Assembly: GCA_964036295.1 (NCBI GenBank)
Contig: OZ038470.1
Location: 7,103,578 to 7,167,577, forward strand
Source: Plumapathes pennacea
Taxonomy: Eukaryota > Cnidaria > Anthozoa > Antipatharia > Myriopathidae
Length of the DNA: 64,000 bases
Direction: 5' to 3'
Shown: positions 23,070 through 35,300 of the stretch, piece after piece
Numbering within the stretch: position 1 is the stretch's first letter
Layout of the letters: each line of letters opens with the position of its first letter
The notes under the pieces: generated by a model
What the model was told of the DNA's origin: nothing
The model's database searches: none
What the model saw: the letters and a program-made list of their open reading frames with translations, nothing else
Translations under genes and position numbers: made by a program

Positions 23070-24890
23070 ATGGCGGCAGTTGCAGGAACGCCCGAGCATC
23101 GACTTGGAATCCGTAAAAATGCGATCTACGATCCAGGAAATCAGTGCGTTCTGTTAACTGAATAAGATCGAGTGTCCTGAATAAAACTTCCGTGAACGGC
23201 TTTTCAGCCCTTCTTTGTCACGTGATATCGTAATAAATGTGTCCACTTTCTGGAGAAACGATCTCAAGTGTCCAAATAAGGAGCTAAAAAAAGATTGTCT
23301 TGCTGGTTTTCGTTACATCCTCACCAAGTCAAGAGTACCGAAACATCGATGAAATTATTGATGCTCTAGAGGAACAGCGCGTTAGAGGCATTTTGATTGA
23401 CACATACGCCGGCGGAAGCAGGTGGAAGCGGTTGGACCAGCCTCATTTGAGAGTACAACGAGTGTTTGGTGTGTCATCAACGTATGGGGTCATACTTGCA
23501 GGGAACTCTGGGAAGCTTTCTCGCTGTTTTAAAGGATACCATTTGGCGTATGCAGCTAGCATATCGCATCATGTTGAAATGAACACAGAACAATTACAAG
23601 TACGTCAGTAAAAATCCAGAGAATAATATCCGTGCTCTAATTTTCAGCAGTTAAAGTTGTGTTTTTTTTCAATAGTTAAAGTTATTATTTTTTATACAAG
23701 TTTTAATTATTGTTTGCACATTTAGATAATGGCATCAGATCTTCTTGTTTTAAGATAAACTAATCCTGGTAACTATCGTGAATGTATTTAAAGAGAGTAT
23801 AGTACCACGGACAAGTAAAATTGTAACCTAACGGAAAGTTTACTTTTCTTCCAGACGAACAAGGAACCATTACAAGTAGAGCGGTCCACGAAACTGTTTG
23901 AAAGATCTGCGCCGTACAAAGAACTATTAGAGAAACTGGGTCTGACGACTCTTCAAAATCAAAGACTTTTAAAGATAGTTTGCACTGTCTTTAAGACATT
24001 GAATCATCCACAAGTTCCAAGTAGTATCCAGGATCTCATAAACAAAAGAAACACAAAGTACAACCTCAGGGGAAATGACATACTGAACCAACCCAAAGTC
24101 AACACTACTACGTACGGACTACGATCATGGAGACACACAGCCCCAAAACTCTGGAACACGCTACCAAATCAATTAAGAGTACTAAACACTTACAAAACGT
24201 TCAAAAGTCATCTAAGAAAGTTAGAGTTGACGGAGATATACTAATCTGGGCAATTTTCTTAAGCATTGTGGATAGCGGTTCGTTCTTTAAGAAGTAATTC
24301 TAGGCATTTTAACCATTACTATTTTATCTAGTTTTACAACATTAAAACATCCTAGACTTAGTAGAAATTTAATCAAATTTAGATCAGGGTAGGTTAGGTT
24401 AGGTTTTGTTTTTGTTTTTGTTTTTGTTTTTGTTTGTTTGTTTGTCTTTTTTGTCTTTTTGGTTTTTTTTTATCAATTTTAGGGGGATGGGCCAAGGGTT
24501 GGTAGTGATTTTTTATTTTATTTTTTATTTTATCAATTTTAGGGGGATGGGCCAAGGGTGGGTAGTGATTTTGTCTATTTTAAGAAAATTTAGGCATCTT
24601 CGCTATTACTATTTTATTCCTAATACTGCCAAGCAGTATCTTATAATGTAATTAATGTAGTTTTGTGGCATACCTGTAAATTAGCTGGACCATCCCGCAT
24701 AGGAAGATCCTTCGAGCTAAGTGTATTGACCACGTTAAATAAAGTTTATGTTATGTTATGTTATGTTTGAAAGTGACAGCCTCCTGTTCAGAAACGTTTT
24801 GTACCTTTGTACAGGGTTATTGGCCTTGTTCCTGGTCAGTGGTGTCTTGATGGAGTGCATCTGCCGAATTAGGACACGGGACAAAGTCTC
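23070..24890 (+). pseudogene. fragment of a K+-filter glutamate-receptor-like paralogue, split by a LINE
   Basis: Three pieces match exons of the channel gene at 56-62 kb in order. 23070-23137 reads AGTPEHRLGIRKNAIYDP (compare HGSPEYNLAIRKNAVLDK), after a TTAG acceptor. About 23333-23599 is an S2-lobe exon containing GILIDTYAGG, STYGVILAGNSGKLSRCF, ending at GTACGT. The third, the final-helix exon, starts at about 23855 after TTCCAG with EPLQVERSTKLFE, stops at a LINE insertion, and resumes after it with ESDSLLFRNVLYLCTGLLAL plus FLVSG, a good transmembrane helix. The expected donor after the first piece is missing. No pore exon was seen upstream in the window. I judge it a broken duplicate; an intact gene with upstream exons outside my recognition cannot be excluded. 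Confidence 0.75.
23905..24763 (+). mobile_element. 5'-truncated LINE (CR1/L2-like) with target-site duplication
   Basis: It codes the C-terminal end of a reverse-transcriptase ORF to a stop at 24242 (YNLRGNDILNQPKVNTTTYG, APKLWNTLPNQLRVL), followed by a 3'UTR with T-rich stretches and a short tandem TTATG tail. The host exon is duplicated as TGTTTGAAAG at 23895-23904 and 24764-24773, giving a 10-bp target-site duplication. It carries no catalytic domain, so it is dead on arrival. Confidence 0.85.
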
Positions 24891-25120
24891 CTCCAGAAGT
24901 ACACTTCATCGCACAAGAAAGTCTGTTATTATTCATTTAATCTACCCTTCTTATTTCTATCCGTTTCTCTTCCTTTCGTCCTGTCTGCCCCTTTCTTTTT
25001 ATCCGCCCTATGTGCGTCCTTTCATCCTCCCGCTTTGCTGTCCTTTCCTCGTTTTCATTTATCTATTTCTCCTCTTTTCCTTCTGATCCATACACCTGTC
25101 ATTCTCCTTTAGAATTTTTG

Positions 25121-25127
<7 letters not shown>

Positions 25128-25182
<55 letters not shown>

Positions 25183-25210
25183 CATTCTTGTTATCATTCT
25201 TCTTCTTCTT

Positions 25211-25241
<31 letters not shown>

Positions 25242-25274
25242 TTATTATTATTATTATTATTATTATAAATGTTA
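25128..25274. repeat. compound (ATT)n-(CTT)n-(ATT)n microsatellite
   Basis: Uninterrupted trinucleotide runs: TTA repeats, then CTT repeats, then TTA again. The poly-Ile and poly-Arg open frames over it are artefacts. Confidence 0.97.
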
Positions 25275-25782
25275 TTATAACTATTATAAAATTATGTAAT
25301 ACGACCATGTTCTGGATTGCCCTGGTTCCAGAGGTTCCTCGTGAAGGTTCGGCAGATAGCGGCAAAGGCGAACGTTAACGAGGAAACCTCTGGGCGCGCG
25401 ATGTAGCAACCTCTCTTCCATGCCAGTTCTCCCTCGCGATTGCCATTTTGTTCTTTAAACAGAACTGGTAAAACTGGTAAAACTGGTAAAACTGGAAGAA
25501 CCAATCAAAACGAAGGAGCTTTCAGGTTCTGAACTCACGGAAGTGAGGGGCTGGTCGTTTATTACCTGTGAGGGGGGGCCGGCAGTTTTGCTGGGGGGTC
25601 ATTTTCAAAATGTAGAATGTTTTAGGGGGATCATTTTCAAAAAGTAAGTCGTTTTTTTTTTTTCTTTTTTGGGGGGGGGGGGGGGAGGGTCATGTTCTTG
25701 AATTAAGTACGAATAGAGTAGTTTTCACTAGTTTTCTTTCTATCCGCTTTCCAATATCAAATTGCGTATTTGTCATAGTTAA

Positions 25783-27014
25783 CAGTAGGTTGGTTGTGAT
25801 CGTCCGGGTTAGAGTAGTCTCCAGAAAGACTGTTGTTGGTGACTGACGTTTCGACTACCTGAGCGGAAGTCATCTTCAGAGTCAAGTGAAAAGTATTCGT
25901 CCGTCAGATGGCGGTATATATGTCTCAGGTCGTAGAAGTGATTGGTCCGTTATGTCGGCCTATGGTTGGTCGAGTCGGCTTGGTTGTGTTCTGTTATTGG
26001 TCAGTTGATGTTCTTTTGTCCTGTTGATTTGTCTATTGTTCGTTCGGTTGCGTTTGATGTCATCTATCAGTCGTTTGTAAGGTGCCGGTAATTGTTGGCA
26101 TCTGTTGAGAGGTTTCCGTTCTAAGTTTGTGTACCAGCTTTCCAGTGTAAGTCGTTGGTAGTAGTTGGTACTGTGGCTGATGCATTCAGCAGAGTCCCAG
26201 TTGATGTCGTGTTTAGTCTGTCGGTGGTGTTCAGAAATGTGATTTCTGATGTCGCCGTTTCTGGTAGCTCGTTTGTGTTCAGTAAGTCTCGTGTTCAGGT
26301 TTCTGCCAGTTTCACCGATGTAGGTGGCTTTGCAGTCAGTACAAGATATTCTGTATACTGTTCCCTGTCTGTTGATGGGTTCGTCTTTGTCCTTTACGTT
26401 GGTCAGTAAGTCGCGTAGAGTCGTGATGGGTTTGTGGGCTACCCGGATGTTGTAGGGTCGTAGAATAGTGCCTCTGATGTACGGTAGTGTGGCCAAGGTC
26501 AATGGAGTTGTGTCGTCAGTGGTTTCGTTGTCGGTAGTCTCGTTGGGTGCGGTGTTCTTGTGAGTGTTGCGTTTGACAAAGTTAGGGTCGTAGTCGTTCT
26601 TGTGGAAAACGCGTTCCAGGTGTCGGGTTTCGTTAAGTAAGTCGTCGGGAGAGTCACAAAGTAGTTGCGCTCGTTTCGTCAGCGTTTTGATCGTGGTAGC
26701 CTTGTGTGAAGTAGGGTTGTAAGAAGTCTGGTCAAGTAGTCTGTCAGTGTGCGTTATCTCGTTAGACTAATCAACAGGACAAAAGAACATCAACTGACAT
26801 CAACAACATCAACACAACCAAGCCGACTCGACCAACCATAGGCCGACATAACGGACCAATCACTTCTACGACCAGAGACATATATACCGCCATCTGACGA
26901 ATACTTTTCACTTGACTCTGAAGATGACTTCCGCTCAGGTAGTCGAAACGTCAGTCACCAACAACAGTCTTTCTGGAGACTACTCTAACCCGGACGATCA
27001 CAACCAACCTACTG
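25783..27014 (-). mobile_element. Penelope-like element fragment with GIY-YIG endonuclease, copy 1
   Basis: The open frame on the minus strand from about 26765 to 25960 holds the end of the RT module (HLERVFHKNDYDPNFVKR) and then a GIY-YIG endonuclease: zinc-type cysteines SCTDC, core ATYIGETGRNLNTRLTEH and HISEHHRQTKHDINW. This order (RT then GIY-YIG) is that of Penelope-like elements. The RT catalytic core is missing. The two ends are inverted copies of the same terminal sequence (CAGTAGGTTGGTTGTGATCG at 25783; CGATCACAACCAACCTACTG at 26995-27014). An almost identical relative is at 59676-60330. Confidence 0.88.
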
Positions 27015-27015
27015 C

Positions 27016-27480
27016 TCAGACCAATGAGCGAGATGACCAGTGGACACATTCTACTAAAATACGAGAGGCTTCGACTTTCTCAGTTACTTTTGTTTCTATT
27101 GCCTCAACCCGTTCAATGTTATCGGCAATGATACTTTTATCCGCCATGTTTAGAGTGTGCTCAGCCTTCAGCACACTTCCAATAGCAGCCGGGTTATCGC
27201 TCAACCTGAAGGAAAGTTGGCTCTCGATCTGTTTTAGCTGTTTTTCTACAGCCCACTGGCGTCTTCTCTCGGCCACAAATGCTTGGCGAAAACTATCTCG
27301 GTTAGGGCAAACGTGCCAGGCGCTGTGATAAAATCGCGGCAACAATTCATTAAAGAAGATTGTTCCGCCGTCTTTGCGTTAGGGAGCCACCCCAGGTTAA
27401 CGTCCCTCCATTTCGCCTGCTTTTCACCTGGGTTTGTTTCTGCCGCTTTCGCCTTTGTCTCTTTTGGAGCAGGATTATTG
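27016..27480 (-). pseudogene. decayed mobile-element open frame
   Basis: Two minus-strand frames follow one another with a frameshift near 27330. The upstream one carries KWRDVNLGWLPNAKTAEQ and the downstream one RRRQWAVEKQLKQIESQL followed by a long helical, coiled-coil-like stretch ending at the Penelope border. It lies inside the foldback element. No family is recognised. Confidence 0.35.
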
Positions 27481-28602
27481 TCAATATCATCGATAGTCTG
27501 TCAGAGTGCAATGGCAAAGAAGTACTATGTGATTATATATCTCGCCATGGAGCATCTCAGGTGAGCATAATCACCGGTACGGTACGGATCAAATTGCGAC
27601 CGTTCGCTGGTGCTTTATGAAAGCATAGCAATCGTGTTTGAGGTGAAAATATGGACCAGAAAGCTCAAAGAAGTATAGAAGAAACTTATTTAAGCAAATA
27701 CTCCAGACGATAAGGCCGAACGGCAATGAATGCAATCACACGGGGGGGGGGGGGGGGGGGGGGCATTTTTGTATTGGCCGGCTTCGTGTGTGTGGGGTCC
27801 GAAATTTAAAAGACTTAGAAGTGTGGGGGGTCGGATTCAAAATGCCTGTTCTGAACACAAAACTGCCGGGGCCCCCTCAAAGGTAATAAACGACCAGCCC
27901 CTGAGGTTGCTACCTCGCGCGCCTAGAGGTCCTTTCCCCTCGCTTCGTCGCCGCCGTTCTCGTCGGAAAACTCGTGAAGGAGTAAAGGTGAGGACCTCTG
28001 AAACTAGGGTAGTTCCGGATCAGTATCTTGAAGGAATGTTACCAGAGGTCTTTTGCACATGCATGTTGTCTTCACAATAAACGTATATTTAGTGAACAAC
28101 TTACTCTAAAGAACTGTATTCAGTGCTAGAGAGAATCAAAGACAACTCGAGAAACTACCTTAAAGATTAAACATGTTGTGGCCGAAACGTTCTTCGTTTT
28201 ATACTCAATGTCCAGTAAGTGATTCAAATCTTTCTATTTTATAAACTACCTCAAAGGTTTGCTCGACATAACAATCAGATCCCGGCAGTTGTCTAATTCA
28301 GTCAAATAGACGTTCTTAAAAGTAAGTTGTGCGATGGCTTGGTCAGTTTGATTGTCTTGCGTTTTCGCGTCATTCACTACTACATTTCAATCTTTGTTCT
28401 CACCTTTTCACTGCGTCGCTACATAAGTCCCTGTTTTTGCTGTTGTTGTAGTTTCTTAGATGGGGAGTGGGGGAACTGTGGTGGTTTGTCCGAACTTATT
28501 TTCCTCACAGCAATTAAATGAGGACCCTTTATTGGCGTATAAGGGTAAAATATCACTACCCTGAGAGCAGAATCTCCTTGCTCTCCCCCCTCCCCTAACA
28601 AG

Positions 28603-28848
28603 CAGGGCCCAGTTTTTCAAAGCATGATTAGGCTAATCCTGGATTAGGTCTAAACTTTCTTGTCATTTATAAGCCTGAAAACGTGAAAGTTTCGTCCACA
28701 ACGACTCTCTTGATAACGTTTTAAGCTGGAAAGCTTACTAATCCCTCTTCGAACAAAACTCTGCAGTTTATTGGGAAAGAGGTCGAGAGAAAGAATTTCG
28801 TTAATCCTGGATTAGCTTAATCGACTTTCGAAAAACCGGGCCCAGAAG
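28603..28848. mobile_element. MITE with GGGCCCAG / AATCCTGGATTA inverted ends
   Basis: The left end GGGCCCAGTTTTTCAAAG and AATCCTGGATTA are mirrored on the right by TTAATCCTGGATTAGC and CTTTCGAAAAACCGGGCCC. Length about 246 bp, no coding capacity. Confidence 0.8.
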
Positions 28849-28987
28849 TTTTGCTTGCAGGGTTACATAGTCACATGCAATACTTTAGAATTCAATCTGT
28901 TTGCAAACCAAGTAAACGAGCTCCTACGTTTCGGTTAATTCTAAATAACTGCAGTAACTTTAAGAGTTACAACGTCACAAGATCGAA

Positions 28988-29158
28988 ATGCCGCCGCCCG
29001 CGAGTCCTGAATTAGTGTTCAAAGCGGTTTTGCGAGTTTCCTCTTTCTCGACAGCTCCCGCGGATAGTCCTGAGGACAAGATTGCGCAGCATGAGCCCGC
29101 GTATGTAAAGACAAGAGGAGCTGCGCTTAGAACGCCTGGAAATTTTGGTTACAGTTGA
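28988..29158 (+). CDS. small open frame or first exon, unrecognised
   Basis: ATG at 28988 in a locally G+C-rich patch opens 56 codons (MPPPASPELVFKAVLRVSSF onward) to TGA. A donor-like GC/GTATGT inside it at 29100 could make it a first exon with an alanine/serine-rich leader. No family is recognised, no downstream exon is seen, and the satellite array starts soon after. Confidence 0.25.
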   Translation: MPPPASPELVFKAVLRVSSFSTAPADSPEDKIAQHEPAYVKTRGAALRTPGNFGYS

Positions 29159-29399
29159 TACGTATTCTCTTGCCAAAAAACAGTACGATATACCTCATGT
29201 GAGTCTGGAGATGTATCACTGTTGCACTAGCGTGTGAGTAGTAAGTCATATTGAAGTTTAACCAGAGTCATTAACCTAGGTTCGGTGTTGACGTTCCTGA
29301 TCAGATAAACGTATTTTCAATTAACAAAATGCGTGTATGTGCTGTAAAATTAAGCATATTTGTTAAATTGAGCGTTCGAGGAGATTTAATGGGAAAGTT

Positions 29400-32300
29400 G
29401 TGCTGAATACCTGCTTGATGTGCTGTATACCTGCCAGCAAAGTATTAACTGTTAGTTGCTTATTAAGCTATCATTTTGCCTCCATGCGTAACACTTTAAC
29501 TTAATTTCTTAAAACCGCCGAAGGCGAAAAACTAGTAGTAAATGTTTGATGAAAAACGTTCGCTTAATTATGAGATCCTTGTTACGGACGAACAAACAAC
29601 GTTGCCAGTTTAACCATCCCATCTCTCAATTTAACAAATATACTATAATAAGCAACTAACAGTCAGTACTATGTTGGCAGGTATACAGAACATCAAGCAG
29701 TTGAAACGTTAACTTTACTGAATTGAAACACTATCATGCTTCAACGGGATTCGAACCAAGATAAGGTGCATTTTGTATTGGTGGAGTCTCATACTGGCTT
29801 GGGGATTTTTTGTATTAAGAAAAAGGTTTTCTCCCTTCCTTGGTCTTCGTCCCTGTTCCAGTTATCTGCACATTATATATTTTTATACATATATTTGACG
29901 TTTTATAGGGGTCTTCGGTTCGTGCATTGATTTCATTTTGCCTTTATCCGTAACACTTTAAATCAATTTTTAAAACCGCCGAAGGCGAAAATCTAGTACT
30001 AAATGTTTGATGAAAAACGTCGGCCTAATTATGGGATCTGTATTACGTGAATAAGTGCGCATGCTTACTGTATAGCGTTCATTTATGTAAATGTTCGTGT
30101 TTTAAGGTGGCTCCATAGGGTATTTTCCTGCACTTGCTTGTATTTAGTTTATGACACCAAAACCGTCATATTTTCATTTCATTATATTCTTTCTTGATCA
30201 AATTTGCAGGGTAGATGTTTCGAGAGGTCTGTTGCGTATACGTCTTACTTTTGTCACTCTAGTGTGGTTTATATGGAAACAATACGTCCTTGAAATAAAG
30301 GTCTTCTACCCCGTTTTCAAACTTTCTGCTCTATTTTCTCGAGTTTTCTTCGGTGAATTCTTCTGAAACTTTCAGTTTGTTTAGAAATTTGTATAAGGTA
30401 AACATAACTGTGAAAAAAAGTTGGGGTTAGAGGAGCGGATTCCGAGCTAATTGGCAATTTAGGTTTTTTGCAAATAAAAAAAATTCTGCTCCATAAATTT
30501 CCATTAAAATCAAATATTACAAAACCGGATATAATCTTCGTTTGCCTGCAAAATTTAAGACAGATTCACCGAAGGAAACTCGAGAAAAATGCAAAGAAAA
30601 ACTTGATATTTTACGTGCGTATTGCGCCATCAGATGCAAAATAATGACTCGACAAGATCGACAAGTGCGCATGCGTTAGCCGTAATGTCCTTGCGCGTGA
30701 AAACAAGGATCCCATAAATAGGCCGAAATTTTTCATCCAACATTTACTACAAGAAATTCGCCTTCGGCGGTTTTAAAAATCTGAGTTAAAGTGTTACGCA
30801 TGGATGCAAAATGACAGCTTTAGTAAGCAACTAACATTTAGTACTATGTTGGCAGGTATACAGAACATCAAGCAGTTGAAAAGTTTACTGAAATGAAACA
30901 CTAACATGTTTCAACGGGATTCGAACCAAGAGTAGGTACATTTTGTATTGATGGGGTCTCATACTGGCTTGGGGATTTTTTGTATTAAGAAAAAGGTTTT
31001 CTCCCTTCCTTGGTCTTCGTAGAAAAATATATGTGACCCTCCCTGTTCCAGTTATCTGCACATTATATATTTTTATACATATATTTGACGTCTTATAGGG
31101 GTCTTTGGCTCGTGCATTGCTTTCATTTTGACTTTATGCGTAACACTTTAAATTAATTTTTTAAAACCGCCGAAGGCGAAAATCTAGTAGTAAACGTTTG
31201 ATGAAAAACATCGGCCTAATTATGGGATCTGTATTACGTGAATAAGTGCGCATGCTTACTGTATAGCGTTCATTTATGTAAATGTTCGTGTTTTAACTAT
31301 CATTGATTCGTGTATGTGCTGCAAAATATAGGTAGATTTGTTAAATTAAGCGTTTAGATGGATACACTGGTAACGTTGTTTGTGCGTCCGTAACAAGGAT
31401 CCCATAAATAGGCCGAAATTTGTCATCAAATATTTACTACCAGAAATTCGCCTTCGGCGGTTTTAAAAATCTGAGTTAAAGTGTTACGCATGGATGCAAA
31501 ATGACAGCTTTAGTAAGCAACTAACATTTAGTACTATGTTGGCAGGTATACAGCACATCAAGCAGTTGAAAAGTTTACTGAAATGAAACACTATCATGTT
31601 TCCACGGGATTTGAGCCAAGAGTAGGTACATTTTGTATTGATGGAGTCTCATTCTGGCTTGGGGGATTTTCTGTATTAAGAAAAAGGTTTTCTCCCTTCC
31701 TTGGTCTTCGTAGAAAAAAATATGTGACGCTCCCTGTTCAGTTATCTGCACATTATATATTTTTATACATATATTTGACGTCTTATAGGGGTCTTTGGCT
31801 CGTGCATTGCTTTCATTTTGACTTTATGCGTAACACTTTAAATCAATTTTTTAAAACCGCCGAAGGCGAAAATCTAGTAGTAAACGTTTGATGAAAAACA
31901 TCGGCCTAATTATGGGATCTGTATTACGTGAATAAGTGCGCATGCTTACTGTATAGCGTTCATTTATGTAAATGTTCGTGTTTTAACTATCATTGATTTG
32001 TGTATGTGCTGCAAAATATAGGTAGATTTGTTAAATTAAGCGTTTAGATGGATACACTGGTAACGTTGTTTGTGCGTCCGTAACAAGGATCCCATAAATA
32101 GGCCGAAATTTGTCATCAAATATTTACTACCAGAAATTCGCCTTCGGCGGTTTTGAAAATTTGAGTTAAAGTGTTACGCATGGATGCAAAATGACAGCTT
32201 TAGTAAGCAACTAACATTTAGTACTATGTTGGCAGGTATACAGCACATCAAGCAGTTGAAAAGTTTACTGAAATGAAACACTATCATGTTTCCACGGGAT

Positions 32301-35300
32301 TTGAGCCAAGAGTAGGAACATTTTGTATTGATGGAGTCTCATTCTGGCTTGGGGGATTTTCTGTATTAAGAAAAAGGTTTTCTCCCTTCCTTGGTCTTCG
32401 TAGAAAAAAATATGTGACGCTCCCTGTTCCAGTTATCTGCACATTATATATTTTTATGCATATATTTGACGTTTTATAGGGGTCTTTGGCTCGTGCATTG
32501 CTTTCATTTTGACTTTATGCGTAACACTTTAAATCAATTTTTTAAAACCGCCGAAGGCGAAAATCTAGTAGTAAATGTTTGATAAAAGCCTTCGGCCTAA
32601 TTATGGGATCTGTATTACGTGAATAAGTGCGCATGCTTACTGTATAGCGTTCATTTATGTAAATGTTCGTGTTTTAACTATCATTGATTTGTGTATGTGC
32701 TGCAAAATATAGGTAGATTTGTTAAATTAAGCGTTTAGATGGATACACTGGTAACGTTGTTTGTGCGTCCGTAACAAGGATCCCATAAATAGGCCGAAAT
32801 TTGTCATCAAATATTTACTACCAGAAATTCGCCTTCGGCGGTTTTGAAAATTTGAGTTAAAGTGTTACGCATGGATGCAAAATGACAGCTTTAGTAAGCA
32901 ACTAACATTTAGTACTATGTTGGCAGGTATACAGCACATCAAGCAGTTGAAAAGTTTACTGAAATGAAACACTATCATGTTTCAACGGGATTCGAACCAA
33001 GAGTAGGCACATTTTGTATTGATGGAGTCTCATTCTGGTTTGGGGGATTTTCTGTATTAAGAAAAAGGTTTTCTCCCTTCCTTGGTCTTCGTAGAAAAAA
33101 ATATGTGACGCTCCCTGTTCCAGTTATCTGCACATTATATATTTTTATGCATATATTTGACGTTTTATAAGGGTCTTTGGCTCGTGCATTGCTTTCATTT
33201 TGACTTTATGCGTAACACTTTAAATCATTTTTTTAAAACCGCCGAAGGCGAAAATCTAGTAGTAAATGTTTGATAAAAACCTTCGGCCTAATTATGGGAT
33301 CTGTATTACGTGAATAAGTGCGCATGCTTACTGTATAGCGTTCATTTATGTAAATGTTCGTGTTTTAACTATCATTGATTCGTGTATGTGCTGCAAAATA
33401 TAGGTAGATTTGTTAAATTAAGCGTTTAGATGGATACACTGGTAACGTTGTTTGTGCGTCCGTAACAAGGATCCCATAAATAGGCCGAAATTTGTCATCA
33501 AATATTTACTACCAGAAATTCGCCTTCGGCGGTTTTGAAAATTTGAGTTAAAGTGTTACGCATGGATGCAAAATGACAGCTTTAGTAAGCAACTAACATT
33601 TAGTACTATGTTGGCAGGTATACAGCACATCAAGCAGTTGAAAAGTTTACTGAAATGAAACACTATCATGTTTCAACGGGATTCGAACCAAGAGTAGGCA
33701 CATTTTGTATTGATGGAGTCTCATTCTGGTTTGGGGGATTTTCTGTATTAAGAAAAAGGTTTTCTCCCTTCCTTGGTCTTCGTAGAAAAAAATATGTGAC
33801 GCTCCCTGTTCCAGTTATCTGCACATTATATATTTTTATGCATATATTTGACGTTTTATAGGGGTCTTTGGCTCGTGCATTGCTTTCATTTTGACTTTAT
33901 GCGTAACACTTTAAATCAATTTTTTAAAACCGCCGAAGGCGAAAATCTAGTAGTAAATGTTTGATAAAAACCTTCGGCCTAATTATGGGATCTGTATTAC
34001 GTGAATAAGTGCGCATGCTTACTGTATAGCGTTCATTTATGTAAATGTTCGTGTTTTAACTATCATTGATTCGTGTATGTGCTGCAAAATATAGGTAGAT
34101 TTGTTAAATTAAGCGTTTGGATGGATACACTGGTAACGCTGTCTGTGCGTCCGTAACAAGGATCCCATAAATAGGCCGAAATTTGTCATCAAATATTTAC
34201 TACCAGAAATTCGCCTTCGGCGGTTTTAAAAATCTGAGTTAAAGTGTTACGCATGGATGCAAAATGACAGCTTTAGTAAGCAACTAACATTTAGTACTAT
34301 GTTGGCAGGTATACAGCACATCAAGCAGTTGAAAAGTTTACTGAAATGAAACACTATCATGTTTCCACGGGATTTGAGCCAAGAGTAGGTACATTTTGTA
34401 TTGATGGAGTCTCATTCTGGCTTGGGGGATTTTCTGTATTAAGAAAAAGGTTTTCTCCCTTCCTTGGTCTTCGTAGAAAAATATATGTGACCCTCCCTGT
34501 TCCAGTTATCTGCACATTATATATTTTTATGCATATATTTGACGTTTTATAGGGGTCTTTGGCTCGTACATTGCTTTCATTTTGACTTTATGCGTAACAC
34601 TTTAAATCAATTTTTTAAAACCGCCGAAGGCGAAAATCTAGTAGTAAATGTTTGATAAAAGCCTTCGGCCTAATTATGGGATCTGTATTACGTGAATAAG
34701 TGCGCATGCTTACTGTATAGCGTTCATTTATGTAAATGTTCGTGTTTTAACTATCATTGATTTGTGTATGTGCTGCAAAATATAGGTAGATTTGTTAAAT
34801 TAAGCGTTTAGATGGATACACTGGTAACGTTGTTTGTGCGTCCGTAACAAGGATCCCATAAATAGGCCGAAATTTGTCATCAAATATTTACTACCAGAAA
34901 TTCGCCTTCGGCGGTTTTAAAAATCTGAGTTAAAGTGTTACGCATGGATGCAAAATGACAGCTTTAGTAAGCAACTAACATTTAGTACTATGTTGGCAGG
35001 TATACAGCACATCAAGCAGTTGAAAAGTTTACTGAAATGAAACACTATCATGTTTCCACGGGATTTGAGCCAAGAGTAGGTACATTTTGTATTGATGGAG
35101 TCTCATTCTGGCTTGGGGGATTTTCTGTATTAAGAAAAAGGTTTTCTCCCTTCCTTGGTCTTCGTAGAAAAAAATATGTGACGCTCCCTGTTCCAGTTAT
35201 CTGCACATTATATATTTTTATACATAAATTTGACGTTTTATAGGGGTCTTCGGTTCCTGTATTGCTTTCATTTTGACTTTATGCTTTAAATCAATTTTTT

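Larger units (their letters stand above)
25300..28010. mobile_element. large foldback / inverted-repeat element holding a nested Penelope-like insertion
   Basis: The left arm (about 25310-25620) and right arm (about 27830-28010) are reverse complements: AGGTTCCTCGTGAAGG, GCGCGCGATGTAGCAACCTC and CTGGTCGTTTATTACCT on the left are mirrored on the right (GAGGTTGCTACCTCGCGCGC, AGGTAATAAACGACCAG). The interior holds the Penelope-like element at 25783-27014 and a decayed minus-strand open frame. G runs flank both arms. Confidence 0.65.

Noticed and set aside
25010-25378. Poly-isoleucine / poly-leucine membrane protein
   Set aside because: Translation of a trinucleotide microsatellite.
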